From CAWCJL01 sp963795775 (GTDB taxonomy: Bacteria; Acidobacteriota; Terriglobia; Terriglobales; Acidobacteriaceae): DNA of 64,000 bases. The notes under the pieces are model-generated. The model saw only the letters and a list, made by a program, of their open reading frames with translations. It was not told where the DNA came from and searched no databases. The translations under genes and the position numbers were made by a program. The stretch is taken from contig CAWCJL010000005.1 of the NCBI GenBank assembly GCA_963795775.1, forward strand, positions 806,001 through 870,000. Reading direction: 5' to 3'. Shown piece after piece: positions 27,391 to 36,805 of this stretch (its first letter is position 1; each line of letters opens with the position of its first letter).

Positions 27391-29394
27391 GTGGACTTCT
27401 TGTATCGAAAGCAGCAGCAGATCCTTCGCAACCGCCTCCTTGCGCTATTGCGAGAGAAGTACGGTATTGATACCGCTACAGTTGCAATAGAGCAGCCGCC
27501 CGACCCCCGCATGGGCGACTTCGGCACCCCGGTCGCGCTTGAGCTGGCGCGCCCCCTGCGCCGTGCGCCCAAACAGATCGCCGCCGAACTGCTCGCCGCG
27601 CTCCAGCAGGATCCGCTTCCGGGTTTCGGAGCATTTGAAATCGCCGGTCCAGGCTACCTCAACGCACGCCTTGACCGCGCGGCTGCGCTTGCCGCCATCG
27701 CCGGCGAGCAGGACGAGCCGGACTTCGCGCGGGGCGTGCACTCGCTGGTCGAGCACACCAGCATCAATCCCAATAAGGCCGCGCATGTCGGCCATCTCCG
27801 CAACGCCATTCTCGGCGACACCTTTGTGCGCCTCCTCCGCGCTGCCGGCCAACACGTGGACGTGCAGAACTACATCGACAACACCGGCGTGCAGGTAGCG
27901 GATGTGGTCGTTGGACTCATGCACCTCGAGAACCTGTCGAAGGACGAGATCCAGATCCTTCTCCGCGAGCTGGCCGCGCGCGGAGAGCGCCTGGACTACT
28001 ACTGCTGGGATGTGTACGCGCGCATCTCCGCCTGGTACGACGCGCCCGATGCTGCCGAGAAAGACAAGCGCAGACAGCTTCGCCTGCTCACCCTGCGCGC
28101 CATCGAACATGGCGGGAATGAGATCGCCGAGGCTGCAGACGTCATCTCGACGGCCGTGCTGCGGCGTCACCTGGAAACGATGGAACGCCTCGGCATCGAA
28201 TACGATTTTCTGCCCCGGGAAAGCGAAATCCTCCACCTGCATTTCTGGGAACTGGCCTTCGCGCGGATGAAAGAGCGCGGCGTGCTTCGTTATGAAACCG
28301 CGGGCAAGAACAAAGGCTGCTGGGTGATGAAGCGCGCCGGCACGGCCGAGATCTGCGCCGCCTCAGACCAGCCCGACGAAGATGCCAAGGTCATCGTGCG
28401 CTCCAACGGCACCGTAACTTATGTCGGCAAGGACATCGCCTATCACCTCTGGAAGTTCGGCCTGCTCGGGCGTGATTTCGGATATCAGCCCTTTTTCGAA
28501 TATCCCGATCACACCTGCTGGATTTCCACCGAAAGCGGGCTGCCCGACCATCCGCACTTCGGCGGAGCGCAAGCCATCTACAACGTCATTGACAGCCGCC
28601 AGGCCGATCCGCAGGCCAACGTCATCGAAGCGCTTCGCGGCATGAGCTATGGCGCGGAAGCAGACCGCTACACGCACTTCTCCTACGAGATGGTGGCCCT
28701 CACACCACGCTGCGCGTCCGAGCTCGGCTACACGCTTTCCGAAGAAGACAAGACGCGCTCCTATATCGAGGTCTCCGGACGCAAAGGGTTCGGCGTGAAG
28801 GCGGACGATCTGCTGGACCGGCTGATTCTCGCCGCCAAGGCCGAAGTGGACAGCCGCCATCCCCAGCGGTCGGACGCCGAGCGCCTGGCCATCGGCACCA
28901 CCATTGCCATCGGCGCGTTGCGTTACTTCATGCTGAAGTTCACGCGCAACTCGGTGATCGCCTTTGACTTCGAAGACGCGCTCAGCTTTGAAGGCGAGAC
29001 CGGCCCCTACGTGCAGTACGCCATCGTGCGCGCACGCAGCATCTTTCGCAAGGGCGGCACCACGCCGGAAGCCGCTCTGCGCGCTCTCGACGCGCAGGCT
29101 GCGGCTGCGCACCTGGAAGATGAGCAGGGAAGCGCGCTTTGGGAGCTGTGGGCTACCGCGTCGAAAACCTCTCTGCTGCTTGAGCAGTGCATCGCGACCG
29201 CCGAGCCAGCGTATCTCGCCAAGCATGCTTTCCAGCTTGCACAGCAGTTCAACAACTTCTATCACCGCTTTCCCATCCTGCAGGAACCCGACCCGGACAA
29301 ACGCGCGCTGCTTCTGGCAACTGCTGCAGTTGCAGAACGCGAACTCGTCCGTTCCCTGGCCTGGATGGGTATCGACGCACCGGAAATCATGTAA
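27391..29394 (+). CDS. argS: Arginyl-tRNA synthetase
   Basis: GTG at 27391 gives a 667-residue class I synthetase. The N-terminal Arg-tRNA-specific domain precedes the signature SINPNKAAHVGHLRNAILGD (HVGH for HIGH), a catalytic core with VQNYIDNTGVQVADVVVG, and the C-terminal DALR anticodon-binding domain (YVQYAIVRARSIFRK... and NNFYHRFPIL). No canonical KMSKS is seen, which is usual for ArgRS. It is longer than the E. coli enzyme, with insertions in the core. It charges tRNA-Arg. The gene diverges from metG across a 177-base intergenic region. Confidence 0.96.
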   Translation: MDFLYRKQQQILRNRLLALLREKYGIDTATVAIEQPPDPRMGDFGTPVALELARPLRRAPKQIAAELLAALQQDPLPGFGAFEIAGPGYLNARLDRAAALAAIAGEQDEPDFARGVHSLVEHTSINPNKAAHVGHLRNAILGDTFVRLLRAAGQHVDVQNYIDNTGVQVADVVVGLMHLENLSKDEIQILLRELAARGERLDYYCWDVYARISAWYDAPDAAEKDKRRQLRLLTLRAIEHGGNEIAEAADVISTAVLRRHLETMERLGIEYDFLPRESEILHLHFWELAFARMKERGVLRYETAGKNKGCWVMKRAGTAEICAASDQPDEDAKVIVRSNGTVTYVGKDIAYHLWKFGLLGRDFGYQPFFEYPDHTCWISTESGLPDHPHFGGAQAIYNVIDSRQADPQANVIEALRGMSYGAEADRYTHFSYEMVALTPRCASELGYTLSEEDKTRSYIEVSGRKGFGVKADDLLDRLILAAKAEVDSRHPQRSDAERLAIGTTIAIGALRYFMLKFTRNSVIAFDFEDALSFEGETGPYVQYAIVRARSIFRKGGTTPEAALRALDAQAAAAHLEDEQGSALWELWATASKTSLLLEQCIATAEPAYLAKHAFQLAQQFNNFYHRFPILQEPDPDKRALLLATAAVAERELVRSLAWMGIDAPEIM

Positions 29395-29497
29395 GAGGCA
29401 GATGATTGGAGCGCAGCGAGCCGCCGGGGAAGCCGCGTCTCTGCGCTCTGGCGTGCTTGTTTCGGCGCCGCAGGCGCGTATGCCTGGACGGCCAGTC

Positions 29498-30554
29498 CTA
29501 GTGCAGTGGTTGGCCCGCCGCCGTCATCTGGTTCAGCAACTCCAGGTCGTTCTGCTTCACCGCCTCCGGAAGCGGAGCGTAGTTCAGCGTGCCCGCCACC
29601 TGCTGGCCGTCGGTGACCACGTATTTTACGAAGTCCTTCAGCGCCTGGCGCCTCGCCTGGTCCGGGCCGTCCTTGGGAAGAATCAGAAACGTCAGCCCGG
29701 AGATGGGGTAGGCTCCCGCCTGGCTCGCCGGCGCATCCACAATAGGGCTTCGCACGTCTTTCGCCAACTCCGAGGTGAAACCGGCAATTGCGGCCGTAGT
29801 GGCCTCTGCACTGGGCGCAATGTACTTGCCCGCGCGGTTCTTGATCGATGCCACCGGCAGCCTGTTCTGTTGCGCGTAGGTCAGTTCCACATAGCCGATG
29901 GAGCCCGGCGTCTGTTGCACCTGCCCGGTCACGCCCTCGCTGCCTTTGCCGCCGTTGCCCGTAGGCCAACTCACCTGCGTACCCGCGCCCACTTTGCTCT
30001 TCCACTCCGGGCTTACCTCCGCCAGGTAGGTGGTGAAGATGTTGCTGGTGCCGCTGCCATCAGCGCGATGCACCACCTGCACCGGTTCCTTCGGAAGCGC
30101 GACGCCCGGGATTTTCCTTCGCGATCAGCGGATCCTGCCAGTTCTTGATGGTCCCCAGAAAAATCCCGGCGAGCGCCTCTGCCGAAAGATGCAGTGGCTG
30201 TTTCAATTCCGGGAGGTTGTAGGTGATGCACACTGGTCCCGCGGATTCGGGCAGTTGCAGTACCGGCTTCATCTCGCCCAACTGCTTGTCTGTCAGCGAT
30301 GCGTCGGAAGCGCCGAAGTCCACCGTACCCTGCTTCACCTGCTGAATACCGCCGCCGCTGCCGATGGACTGATAATTGATACGAATGTTCGCGTGCTCCC
30401 GTTGGAAATCCGCCGTCCAGTGCGACATGACCGGGTTCACGAACGTGCTCCCCGCGCCCGAAAGCATAATGTTCTCTGGTCCACTCGAATTGCATGCCGT
30501 CAAACTCAACAACGCCGCGGTGGATAGCAGGGCCGCTTGATAAACGTTCTTCAC
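29498..30554 (-). pseudogene. pstS: PstS-like phosphate-binding lipoprotein, single frameshift
   Basis: GTG at 30554 (GAGGAG upstream) starts a lipoprotein signal (ALLSTAALLSLTAC). The N-terminal half has MLSGAGSTFVNPVMSHW and INYQSIGSGGGIQQV, the phosphate-binding loops of PstS. At 30105-30107 the coding strand reads GGG where GG restores ENPGVALPKEPVQVVHRADGSG. The second half (GSGTSNIFTTYLAEVSPEW, GSIGYVELTYAQQN) is intact in the next frame. Repaired length is about 352 residues. It would bind periplasmic phosphate for a PstCAB transporter, but no pstC, pstA, pstB or phoU is near, so it is an orphan here. Confidence 0.85.
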
Positions 30555-30713
30555 GTGGTCTCCTCTTGAATAAGTGCTTCGCTCACGAGCATACGGGTGC
30601 GCTCTGCCGCCTCCAATCCCCCGCCATGCTTTTTCACCACATCTTCATGGAAGCCTCTATGCAACGGACTCGTGCCAACGCCCTTCTTAACAAGCAAGAG
30701 CATAGGAGGAAAG

Positions 30714-31277
30714 ATGAGTGCACAACTTCAGGGAAAACTGGTCGCCATTCTTGCGACCGACGGCTTCGAGCAGTCCGAACTGATCGAACCGAAGAAGAAT
30801 CTGGAGCAGGCCGGGGCGAAGACGGAAGTCCTGTCCATCAAAGAGGGCCAGATCAAGGGGTGGAACAAGACCGACTGGGGCGAGAGCGTCAAGGTGGACA
30901 AGCTTGTTTCACAGGCCAGCCCCGGCGATTACGACATCCTGGTTCTGCCCGGCGGGGTGATGAATCCCGACCACCTGCGCGTGAATAAAGACGCCGTGCA
31001 GTTCGTCCGCGAGTTCACCAATTCGGGCAAGCTGGTCGCTGCCATTTGTCATGGTCCGTGGACGCTGATTGAAGCCGGCGTGGTGAAAGGGAAGACCATG
31101 ACCTCGTGGCCCTCGCTGCAGACCGATCTCCGCAACGCCGGCGCCCACTGGGTCGACGAGAAAGTCGTCTCCAGCGGCAACATCATCACCAGCCGTAAGC
31201 CGGACGACATCCCGGCCTTCAGCCAGAAAATTATCGAAGAAGGCTCGCAGGGCAGCCAACTCAAGGCCGCCAGTTGA
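30714..31277 (+). CDS. DJ-1/PfpI family protein (YhbO-like)
   Basis: ATG 30714 follows a near-perfect AGGAGG. The product (187 aa) has the class I glutamine-amidotransferase-like fold: GKLVAILATDGFEQSEL with the conserved Glu, and the nucleophile elbow VAAICHGPWTLIEAG with Cys next to His. Family members act as proteases, glyoxalases or deglycases in stress protection; YhbO and PfpI share the same AICHGPW motif. It is cytoplasmic. A strong terminator follows. Confidence 0.92.
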   Translation: MSAQLQGKLVAILATDGFEQSELIEPKKNLEQAGAKTEVLSIKEGQIKGWNKTDWGESVKVDKLVSQASPGDYDILVLPGGVMNPDHLRVNKDAVQFVREFTNSGKLVAAICHGPWTLIEAGVVKGKTMTSWPSLQTDLRNAGAHWVDEKVVSSGNIITSRKPDDIPAFSQKIIEEGSQGSQLKAAS

Positions 31278-31298
31278 AAGCGGCACTTCGACAGAAAT

Positions 31299-31335
31299 GG
31301 CTCCGGGTCTATTACCAACACCCCGGAGCCTTTTC
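31299..31335 (+). terminator. Rho-independent terminator
   Basis: GGCTCCGGG and CCCGGAGCC form a 9-bp stem followed by TTTTC, 22 bases after the PfpI-family stop. Confidence 0.8.
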
Positions 31336-31369
31336 ATTTCTGTAGCCACCTTGCTCGCGATTAGAACGC

Positions 31370-31834
31370 CTAATAAGGCTTCTGCCCCATGTAGTTGCCC
31401 GGCGGATCATATTCCGCAGCGATTACGATGCTGCCGTCCGCCCCCGTAGCCATGCCAATGCCAACCGTGGTCGTGTTGCTCCATACCATTTGCGTGTAGT
31501 GGCCGGTCGCGTACCAGTTATCATCGGTAAGCACGCCATAGGTGTAGCTGCTAATTTCGCTGTACCAGTCCTGCGAGGCGTCGAGGGCGGTGTAACTCAT
31601 CCCGCTGCCGCCGAACAGATTCTCGCCATACACATTGTTCGGCGTGTGATCGAGATTGCCATTGTTATCTGCCATCAGGTGGTCAGCCCACTTCTGCGCC
31701 ACACCGGCAAGGTCCTCCGACCACGCCAGCGGAGGCGCGCCAACCTCCTGCCGCACCTTGTTATGAAAATCGAGCGCTGCCTGCGCCTGGTTCTGCGAAA
31801 CCTGCGAGCCCGTGTTTGCTGCGACTGTACTCAT
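31370..31834 (-). CDS. CAP-domain (SCP/PR-1-like) protein
   Basis: The start chosen is ATG 31834, giving 154 residues. It has the CAP signatures: ALDFHNKVRQEVGAPPLAWSEDLAGVAQKWADHL, GENLFGGSG, HYTQMVWSNTTTVGIGMA and the final YDPPGNYMGQKPY. The two conserved His residues (one after DFHN/NNNGNLDH, one in GHYTQM) are present. Bacterial CAP proteins are normally secreted, but neither this start nor the ten extra residues upstream gives a signal peptide, so location is unclear. Function of bacterial members is poorly known; some bind lipids or glycans. Confidence 0.88.
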   Translation of the reverse strand: MSTVAANTGSQVSQNQAQAALDFHNKVRQEVGAPPLAWSEDLAGVAQKWADHLMADNNGNLDHTPNNVYGENLFGGSGMSYTALDASQDWYSEISSYTYGVLTDDNWYATGHYTQMVWSNTTTVGIGMATGADGSIVIAAEYDPPGNYMGQKPY

Positions 31835-32044
31835 GCGAGGCCTCCCGGTCTGAACGCGCCGCAAGCTTACTCCCTATATCTCTGGCAGGCAAGAAAGATA
31901 AGTGCCCACGATAAGTGCAGCGTCGAGAGCCCGACTCCACCAGAGAGAACAGAGAGGGCACGGAGAAAAACAGAGTGTGTGATCACAAAGAAGTGGGCCA
32001 GTCGCCTGGCCCACCTGTTTACTTCGCGTGGTTATCAACGAAAG

Positions 32045-33553
32045 CTACTGCGCGTAGCTGCGCACCCACTCCACAATGCTGCGCACCGCGATCCCCGAAG
32101 GTCCCTTGGCGATCCAAGGCTTCTGCTCGTCTATCCAGGCCACCCCGGCGATGTCCAGGTGAATCCACGGCGTATCGTCCACGAATTCCTTGAGGAACAT
32201 CGCCGCTGTTACCGCACCGCCATATCGACCGCCGGTGTTCATGATGTCCGCAATGCCGGACTTGATCTGCTCGCGGTATTCCTCTTCGACGGGCAGACGC
32301 CAGAAGCGCTCGCCCGCTTCTTTCGCTGCCTCAGCGAATTTCTGATAGGTCGCGTCGTCGTTGGAAAACGCGCCGGCGTTGATCATTCCCAGCGCCACCG
32401 CGCACGCGCCCGTCAGGGTCGCCGCGTTAATCAGGTGCGTGGCCCCCAGTTGCCGCGCATAATGAAGGCCGTCGGCCAGCACCATGCGCCCTTCCGCGTC
32501 GGTGTTGATAATCTCGATCTGCTTGCCGCTCATTGCGGTGATCACATCGCCCGGCTTGTAGGCCGTGCCGCTCGGCATATTCTCGGCCGAGCAGACAATC
32601 CCCAGCACGCGCACCTTCGGCTTCAGCGCGGCAATCGCCTGCATTGCCCCGATCATCGCTGCCGCGCCGGCCATATCGTATTTCATCTTGTCCATGTTTT
32701 CGGCGGGCTTGATGGAGATGCCGCCGGTATCAAAGGTGATCCCTTTGCCCACCAGCCCGATCACCGGTCCGTCTTTGGCCGCGCCGCCCTCCGGCTCATA
32801 GCGCATCACGATCAGTGCCGGCGGCTCTGCCGATCCCTGCGACACCGCCCAAAAGGCGCCCATCTTCAGTTCGTGCAGCTTGTCTGTCGAGTAGACGTCG
32901 CACTGCAGGCCCTGCTCCTTCGCCATCGCGGCGGCGCGCTTGCCCAACTCCGTCGGCGTCATCACGTTGCCCGGCTCGTTCACCAGGCTGCGGGCAAAGT
33001 TCTGTGCCTCGCCCAAAATCGTGCCCTCGCGGAAGCTCGCCTCCACCGCTGCCTTGTTTGCTCCCTCGGGCGCAAGCACGGTGAGCGATTCGATGCTGCG
33101 GTCTTTACGTGTCGTGCTGTAGATGTCGGGATCGAAGTCGCCCACAAACGCGCCTTCCACTGCCGCACGTGCTGTCGTCGCGGCAGGGAAGCCTTCGCCC
33201 TCCGGCAGCACCAGCGTCAGGCTGCGGATGCCGCGCGGCTTGGCGAAGCGGACCGCGGTCCCCGCGGCCTTGCGCAGCTCGTTCACGTCAGCCTTCCCCA
33301 ACCCCACCAGCAGCAGCCGCTTGCTCTTCAGGCCCTCGGCCCCGTGCAGCAGCAACGTCTCCGCGCTCCCGGCGGAAAACTCCCGCCCGGCGAGCACGGC
33401 GGCCGTGGCCTTCTTTATATCCGCGTCCCCGGTCAGCAGCGCCACTTGCGGCTCTGCCTTCGGATCCTTCTTGTTTGCCTGGTTCACCGCGAAGGCGACC
33501 AGCAGCGCCGCCTCTTCTGTCCCGGGTTTTGCAAAACGCAGCTCTGTCTTCAT
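32045..33553 (-). CDS. pepA: Leucyl aminopeptidase, M17 family
   Basis: ATG 33553 (MKTELRFAKPG) is preferred; an ATG four codons earlier overlaps the purine-rich AAAGGAATG, so that start is possible too. The product of about 502 residues has the M17 active-site signature NTDAEGRMVLADGL, with the metal and catalytic residues in GKGITFDTGGISIKP and KYDMAGAAAMIG. It removes N-terminal residues from peptides in the cytoplasm using two metal ions. It follows smpB by about 70 bases and is probably co-transcribed. Confidence 0.95.
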   Translation of the reverse strand: MKTELRFAKPGTEEAALLVAFAVNQANKKDPKAEPQVALLTGDADIKKATAAVLAGREFSAGSAETLLLHGAEGLKSKRLLLVGLGKADVNELRKAAGTAVRFAKPRGIRSLTLVLPEGEGFPAATTARAAVEGAFVGDFDPDIYSTTRKDRSIESLTVLAPEGANKAAVEASFREGTILGEAQNFARSLVNEPGNVMTPTELGKRAAAMAKEQGLQCDVYSTDKLHELKMGAFWAVSQGSAEPPALIVMRYEPEGGAAKDGPVIGLVGKGITFDTGGISIKPAENMDKMKYDMAGAAAMIGAMQAIAALKPKVRVLGIVCSAENMPSGTAYKPGDVITAMSGKQIEIINTDAEGRMVLADGLHYARQLGATHLINAATLTGACAVALGMINAGAFSNDDATYQKFAEAAKEAGERFWRLPVEEEYREQIKSGIADIMNTGGRYGGAVTAAMFLKEFVDDTPWIHLDIAGVAWIDEQKPWIAKGPSGIAVRSIVEWVRSYAQ

Positions 33554-33623
33554 CGTTTTCTGCATTCCTTTTCGTTTGCTTGGTGGTGTGTGCTTGGATC
33601 TCCCGGCGCGCGGTGGCTGCGCC

Positions 33624-34163
33624 TCAGGAAGCAGCGCGCCGCTGGCTGCGCGCAATGGCCGACTTTGCTTCCTTGTCGGCCTCGCGCCGCCGCTCGGTCT
33701 CGCGCTTGTCCCAATCCTGTTTACCCTTGGCTACCGCCAGCTCGCACTTCACGCGTCCGTTGCGGAAATAGAGGCGCGTGGGGATGAGCGTTAGGCCCTT
33801 GATCTGCGTCTTTCCCAGCAGCTTGCGCAACTCTTCACGTTTCAACAACAGCTTCCGGGTGCGGAGCGCGTCGTGATTCAGGGCATTGCCATGGGAATAG
33901 GGACCAATATGCGCGTTCAGAAGGAAGGCTTCGCCGTCCTTGACAATCCCGTACGCATCCTTGAGGTTGGCCTTGCCCTCACGAATGCTCTTGACCTCGG
34001 TGCCGCGCAGCGCGACGCCGGCCTCGTATTTCTCGAGCAGAAAGTAATTGTGTCCCGCCGCCCGGTTCACCGACGCGTCGCGCTGGCCGGCTGCCACCGG
34101 GTCACGCGGCTTGGGTTTCTGGGAGGCTTGCGGCACAAGGGAATGGCTGGTCTGCCGGGACAT
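33624..34163 (-). CDS. smpB: SsrA-binding protein SmpB
   Basis: ATG 34163 gives 179 residues, a little longer than usual because of a basic 30-residue N-terminal extension. The SmpB core is complete: NRAAGHNYFLLEKYEAGVALRGTEVKSIREGKANLKDAY, HIGPYSHGN, HDALRTRKLLLKREELRKL, and the basic tail KGKQDWDKRETERRREADKE. It binds tmRNA and is required for rescue of stalled ribosomes. I did not find the ssrA RNA gene in this window. Confidence 0.96.
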   Translation of the reverse strand: MSRQTSHSLVPQASQKPKPRDPVAAGQRDASVNRAAGHNYFLLEKYEAGVALRGTEVKSIREGKANLKDAYGIVKDGEAFLLNAHIGPYSHGNALNHDALRTRKLLLKREELRKLLGKTQIKGLTLIPTRLYFRNGRVKCELAVAKGKQDWDKRETERRREADKEAKSAIARSQRRAAS

Positions 34164-34220
34164 AAAGCTAACTCCCATGCTAGCATGCACCTTCGTTGTA
34201 CCAGCCCCCGCACCACCCGA

Positions 34221-34229
34221 TGCTATAAT
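34221..34229 (+). promoter_or_regulatory. Extended -10 promoter element before the secretin operon
   Basis: TGCTATAAT is a perfect extended -10 (TGnTATAAT) in the gap between smpB and the secretin gene. No good -35 is present at 17 bases, as is common for extended -10 promoters. It would leave a leader of about 160 bases. Confidence 0.5.
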
Positions 34230-34396
34230 CTGCCCTCAGCGAGCCAGATAACTTGAGAACTGTCCTCCGGCGCTTCAGCGCCTGCGCGCTTGTTAGCGCT
34301 CCACCGGTCAGCAGGCCGCACGGGAATTCCGTGCGTCACCCGGGCATGGAGCAGGGCAGCGCTTCGGATCAAAGACGGTTACGAATTTGGAGTTCC

Positions 34397-36793
34397 ATGA
34401 ACCGCCGCACACTACGTTGGGCCCCGCCCCTTGCTCTTCTCCTTCTAGCGCTCCCGCTGCTGACCGTACATGTGCAGGCCAAGAGCAAATCCGCCAACTC
34501 CTTCTATAAGGATGGCCAGACCGCGGAGGCCAGGGAAGACTACCTGGCCGCCTATGAGGACTACTACCAGGCCTTCCAAAAAGACCCGAAAAACCTGAGC
34601 TACAAGGTCTCCTATGAGCGCATGCGCTTCACCGCCGCCGGGGTCCACGTGCACCGCGGCGAAAAGCTGCGCGACGGCGGCGACCTGAGCGGCGCGCTCA
34701 CCGAATTCCTGCGCGCTCTCGAGATCGACCCCAGCAACGAGCTCGCCCAGCAGGACATCCGCGCCACCCGCGAAAAGCTGAACGCGCCGCAGGGCGAAAC
34801 CTCCCTCAGCCAGCCCAACTCCACCACCAACGCCGCCCTGAGCAGCGTCGGCTCCCCGGTCGAGCTCAAGCCGGTCTCGAACGAGCCGATCACCCTCCAC
34901 CTGGTGGAAGACACCAAGGTGGTCTACCAGACAGTAGGCAAGGCTGCCGGCATCAACGTCCTGTTCGATCCCGACTACACCTCCAAGCGCATCCAGGTCG
35001 ATCTCCAGAACGTCTCCCTGCTCGATGCGCTGCGCATCATCGGCACCGTTTCAGACACCTTCTGGCGCCCGGTGACCTCCAATACCATCTTTGTCGCGCA
35101 GAACACCCGCGCCAAGCGCACCGAACTCGACGAGCAGGCCGTCCAGACCTTTTATCTCACCAACGCCGCGCAGCAGAATGACCTGAACGACATCCAGACC
35201 GCTCTGCGCAACGTGCTGACCAACGCCAAGCTCTACGCCGTCCCCAGCCAGAACGCCATCGTCATGCGCGCCACCCCGGACGAACTCCTGCTGGCGCAAA
35301 AGCTCATCAATGACCTCGACAAGGCGCGCCCGGAAGTCGTCGTCGATGTCGCCGTCCTCGAAGTCAGCCGCAACCGCGAGCGCAACCTCGGCATCGTGCT
35401 GCCCCAGCAATTCAGTGTCGCCTTCCAGCCCTCGAACGCCACCACGACGACGAATAACAACAACACCAACGGCACGAACGGCACCAACGGCACGGACAAC
35501 GGCACCACCAACACCACAACCACCAACAACCTGACGCTGAACGACCTCGGCCACCTGAACGCCACCAACTTCGCCGTCACCATCAGCCAGGCCACCGCGA
35601 ACCTCCTGCTCTCCGACAGCGACACCAAGGTGCTGCAGAACCCGCGCATCCGCGCCACCGACGGCCAGAAGGCCGACCTCAAGGTGGGCTCCCGTATCCC
35701 GGTGGCCACCGGCTCCTACCAGACCGGCGCTGCTACCGCCGTGGTCAGCTCGCTCGTCAACACGCAGTTCCAGTACCTTGATGTCGGCGTGGAGATCGAG
35801 ATCACGCCCACCGTCCACTACGACCGCGACGTGACCCTCAAGCTCAAGCTGGTCGTCTCCCAGGAGAACGGCTCGGTCAACCTCGGCGGCATCAACGAAC
35901 CGATCATCAGCCAGCGCACAGTGGACCAGATAATTCGCCTGAAGGAAGGCGAAGCCAACATCCTGGGCGGCATCCTGCAGCGCACCACCAGCAACAACCT
36001 GAGTGGCACGCCCGGGCTGGCGCAGATCCCGATCCTCAAATACCTGTTCAGCAACACCGACAAGATCGATCAGAAGGATGAGATCGTCTTCATGCTCATC
36101 CCCCACGTCGTCCGCGCCACCGAGCTGAGCCCGCTGAACCTCCGCGAAGTCGATACCGGCACCGGCAATACGGTGGAATTGCGCCGCATCGGCAGCATCG
36201 TCATCCCGGCGAGCCCGGCCCCGACGCAGAATAAGTCGATCCCGTCCAGCACGCCGGTGCCCAGCGGAACCCAGATTCCCACGCCCCCCAATGGTGCCGC
36301 ACCGTCCCCGGCCGTACCCCCGGCCGGCAACGGAGCCAACCCGGCCGGACAACCTGGTGGACAACCCGCCCCAGGAGGAGCGCCGGTCTCGCTGCAACTG
36401 GCTGCGCCTCCGGTCGCGCCCAAGGTCGGAGCCACCTTCCAGGTGCCGGTGAACATCACCGGCGGTCAGGACGTCTTCTCCCTGCCACTGCAGGTGCAGT
36501 ATGACCCGGCCAAGCTCACCCTGGTCAACGTGGATGCGGGCGATTATCTCGGCCACGACGGACAGGCGGTGGCCCTGGTGCATCGCGATGACGGCAGCGG
36601 CGGCGTCGCCATTTCGGCGTCGCGTCCGCCGGGAGTGGCCGGCGTGAACGGCGGTGGTCAGCTTTGCGTGCTTACCTTCCAGGCCAAGACCCCGGGTGAC
36701 AGCATCGTGAGCGTGACCAAGGCGGCCGTACGCAACAGCCAGCAGCAGGCGCTTCCGGTGGTCACCGCCGGGACCATCGTGCATGTGCAGTAG
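34397..36793 (+). CDS. Type II/IV secretion secretin (GspD-like) with TPR start and C-terminal cohesin-like domain
   Basis: ATG 34397 (TTGGAG upstream) starts a signal peptide (WAPPLALLLLALPLLTVHVQA). TPR-like repeats follow (AYEDYYQAFQKDPKNL, ALTEFLRALEIDPSN), then a secretin-TonB short N domain (INVLFDPDYTSKRIQVDLQ), N domains, a Thr/Asn/Gly-rich insert at nt 35440-35535, and the secretin core (VGVEIEITPTVHYD, INEPIISQRTVDQIIRLKEGE, GTPGLAQIPILKYLFS). After a Pro/Gly linker comes a cohesin-like beta domain (FQVPVNITGGQDVFSLPLQVQYDP). The secretin forms the outer-membrane gate. The TPR and cohesin parts depart from the E. coli GspD plan. It heads a run with two pseudopilins. Confidence 0.9.
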   Translation: MNRRTLRWAPPLALLLLALPLLTVHVQAKSKSANSFYKDGQTAEAREDYLAAYEDYYQAFQKDPKNLSYKVSYERMRFTAAGVHVHRGEKLRDGGDLSGALTEFLRALEIDPSNELAQQDIRATREKLNAPQGETSLSQPNSTTNAALSSVGSPVELKPVSNEPITLHLVEDTKVVYQTVGKAAGINVLFDPDYTSKRIQVDLQNVSLLDALRIIGTVSDTFWRPVTSNTIFVAQNTRAKRTELDEQAVQTFYLTNAAQQNDLNDIQTALRNVLTNAKLYAVPSQNAIVMRATPDELLLAQKLINDLDKARPEVVVDVAVLEVSRNRERNLGIVLPQQFSVAFQPSNATTTTNNNNTNGTNGTNGTDNGTTNTTTTNNLTLNDLGHLNATNFAVTISQATANLLLSDSDTKVLQNPRIRATDGQKADLKVGSRIPVATGSYQTGAATAVVSSLVNTQFQYLDVGVEIEITPTVHYDRDVTLKLKLVVSQENGSVNLGGINEPIISQRTVDQIIRLKEGEANILGGILQRTTSNNLSGTPGLAQIPILKYLFSNTDKIDQKDEIVFMLIPHVVRATELSPLNLREVDTGTGNTVELRRIGSIVIPASPAPTQNKSIPSSTPVPSGTQIPTPPNGAAPSPAVPPAGNGANPAGQPGGQPAPGGAPVSLQLAAPPVAPKVGATFQVPVNITGGQDVFSLPLQVQYDPAKLTLVNVDAGDYLGHDGQAVALVHRDDGSGGVAISASRPPGVAGVNGGGQLCVLTFQAKTPGDSIVSVTKAAVRNSQQQALPVVTAGTIVHVQ

Positions 36794-36805
36794 GAGAGCC
36801 GTTCC

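Noticed and set aside
31490..33787. A 765-codon open frame antisense to pepA and the CAP gene
   Set aside because: It spans several genes on the minus strand and has no recognisable domain.
33600..34400. A tmRNA gene next to smpB
   Set aside because: No tRNA-Ala-like ends or tag-peptide reading frame was seen in the flanks.
35440..35535. A short tandem repeat as a possible CRISPR
   Set aside because: It is an in-frame codon repeat without regular repeats and spacers.
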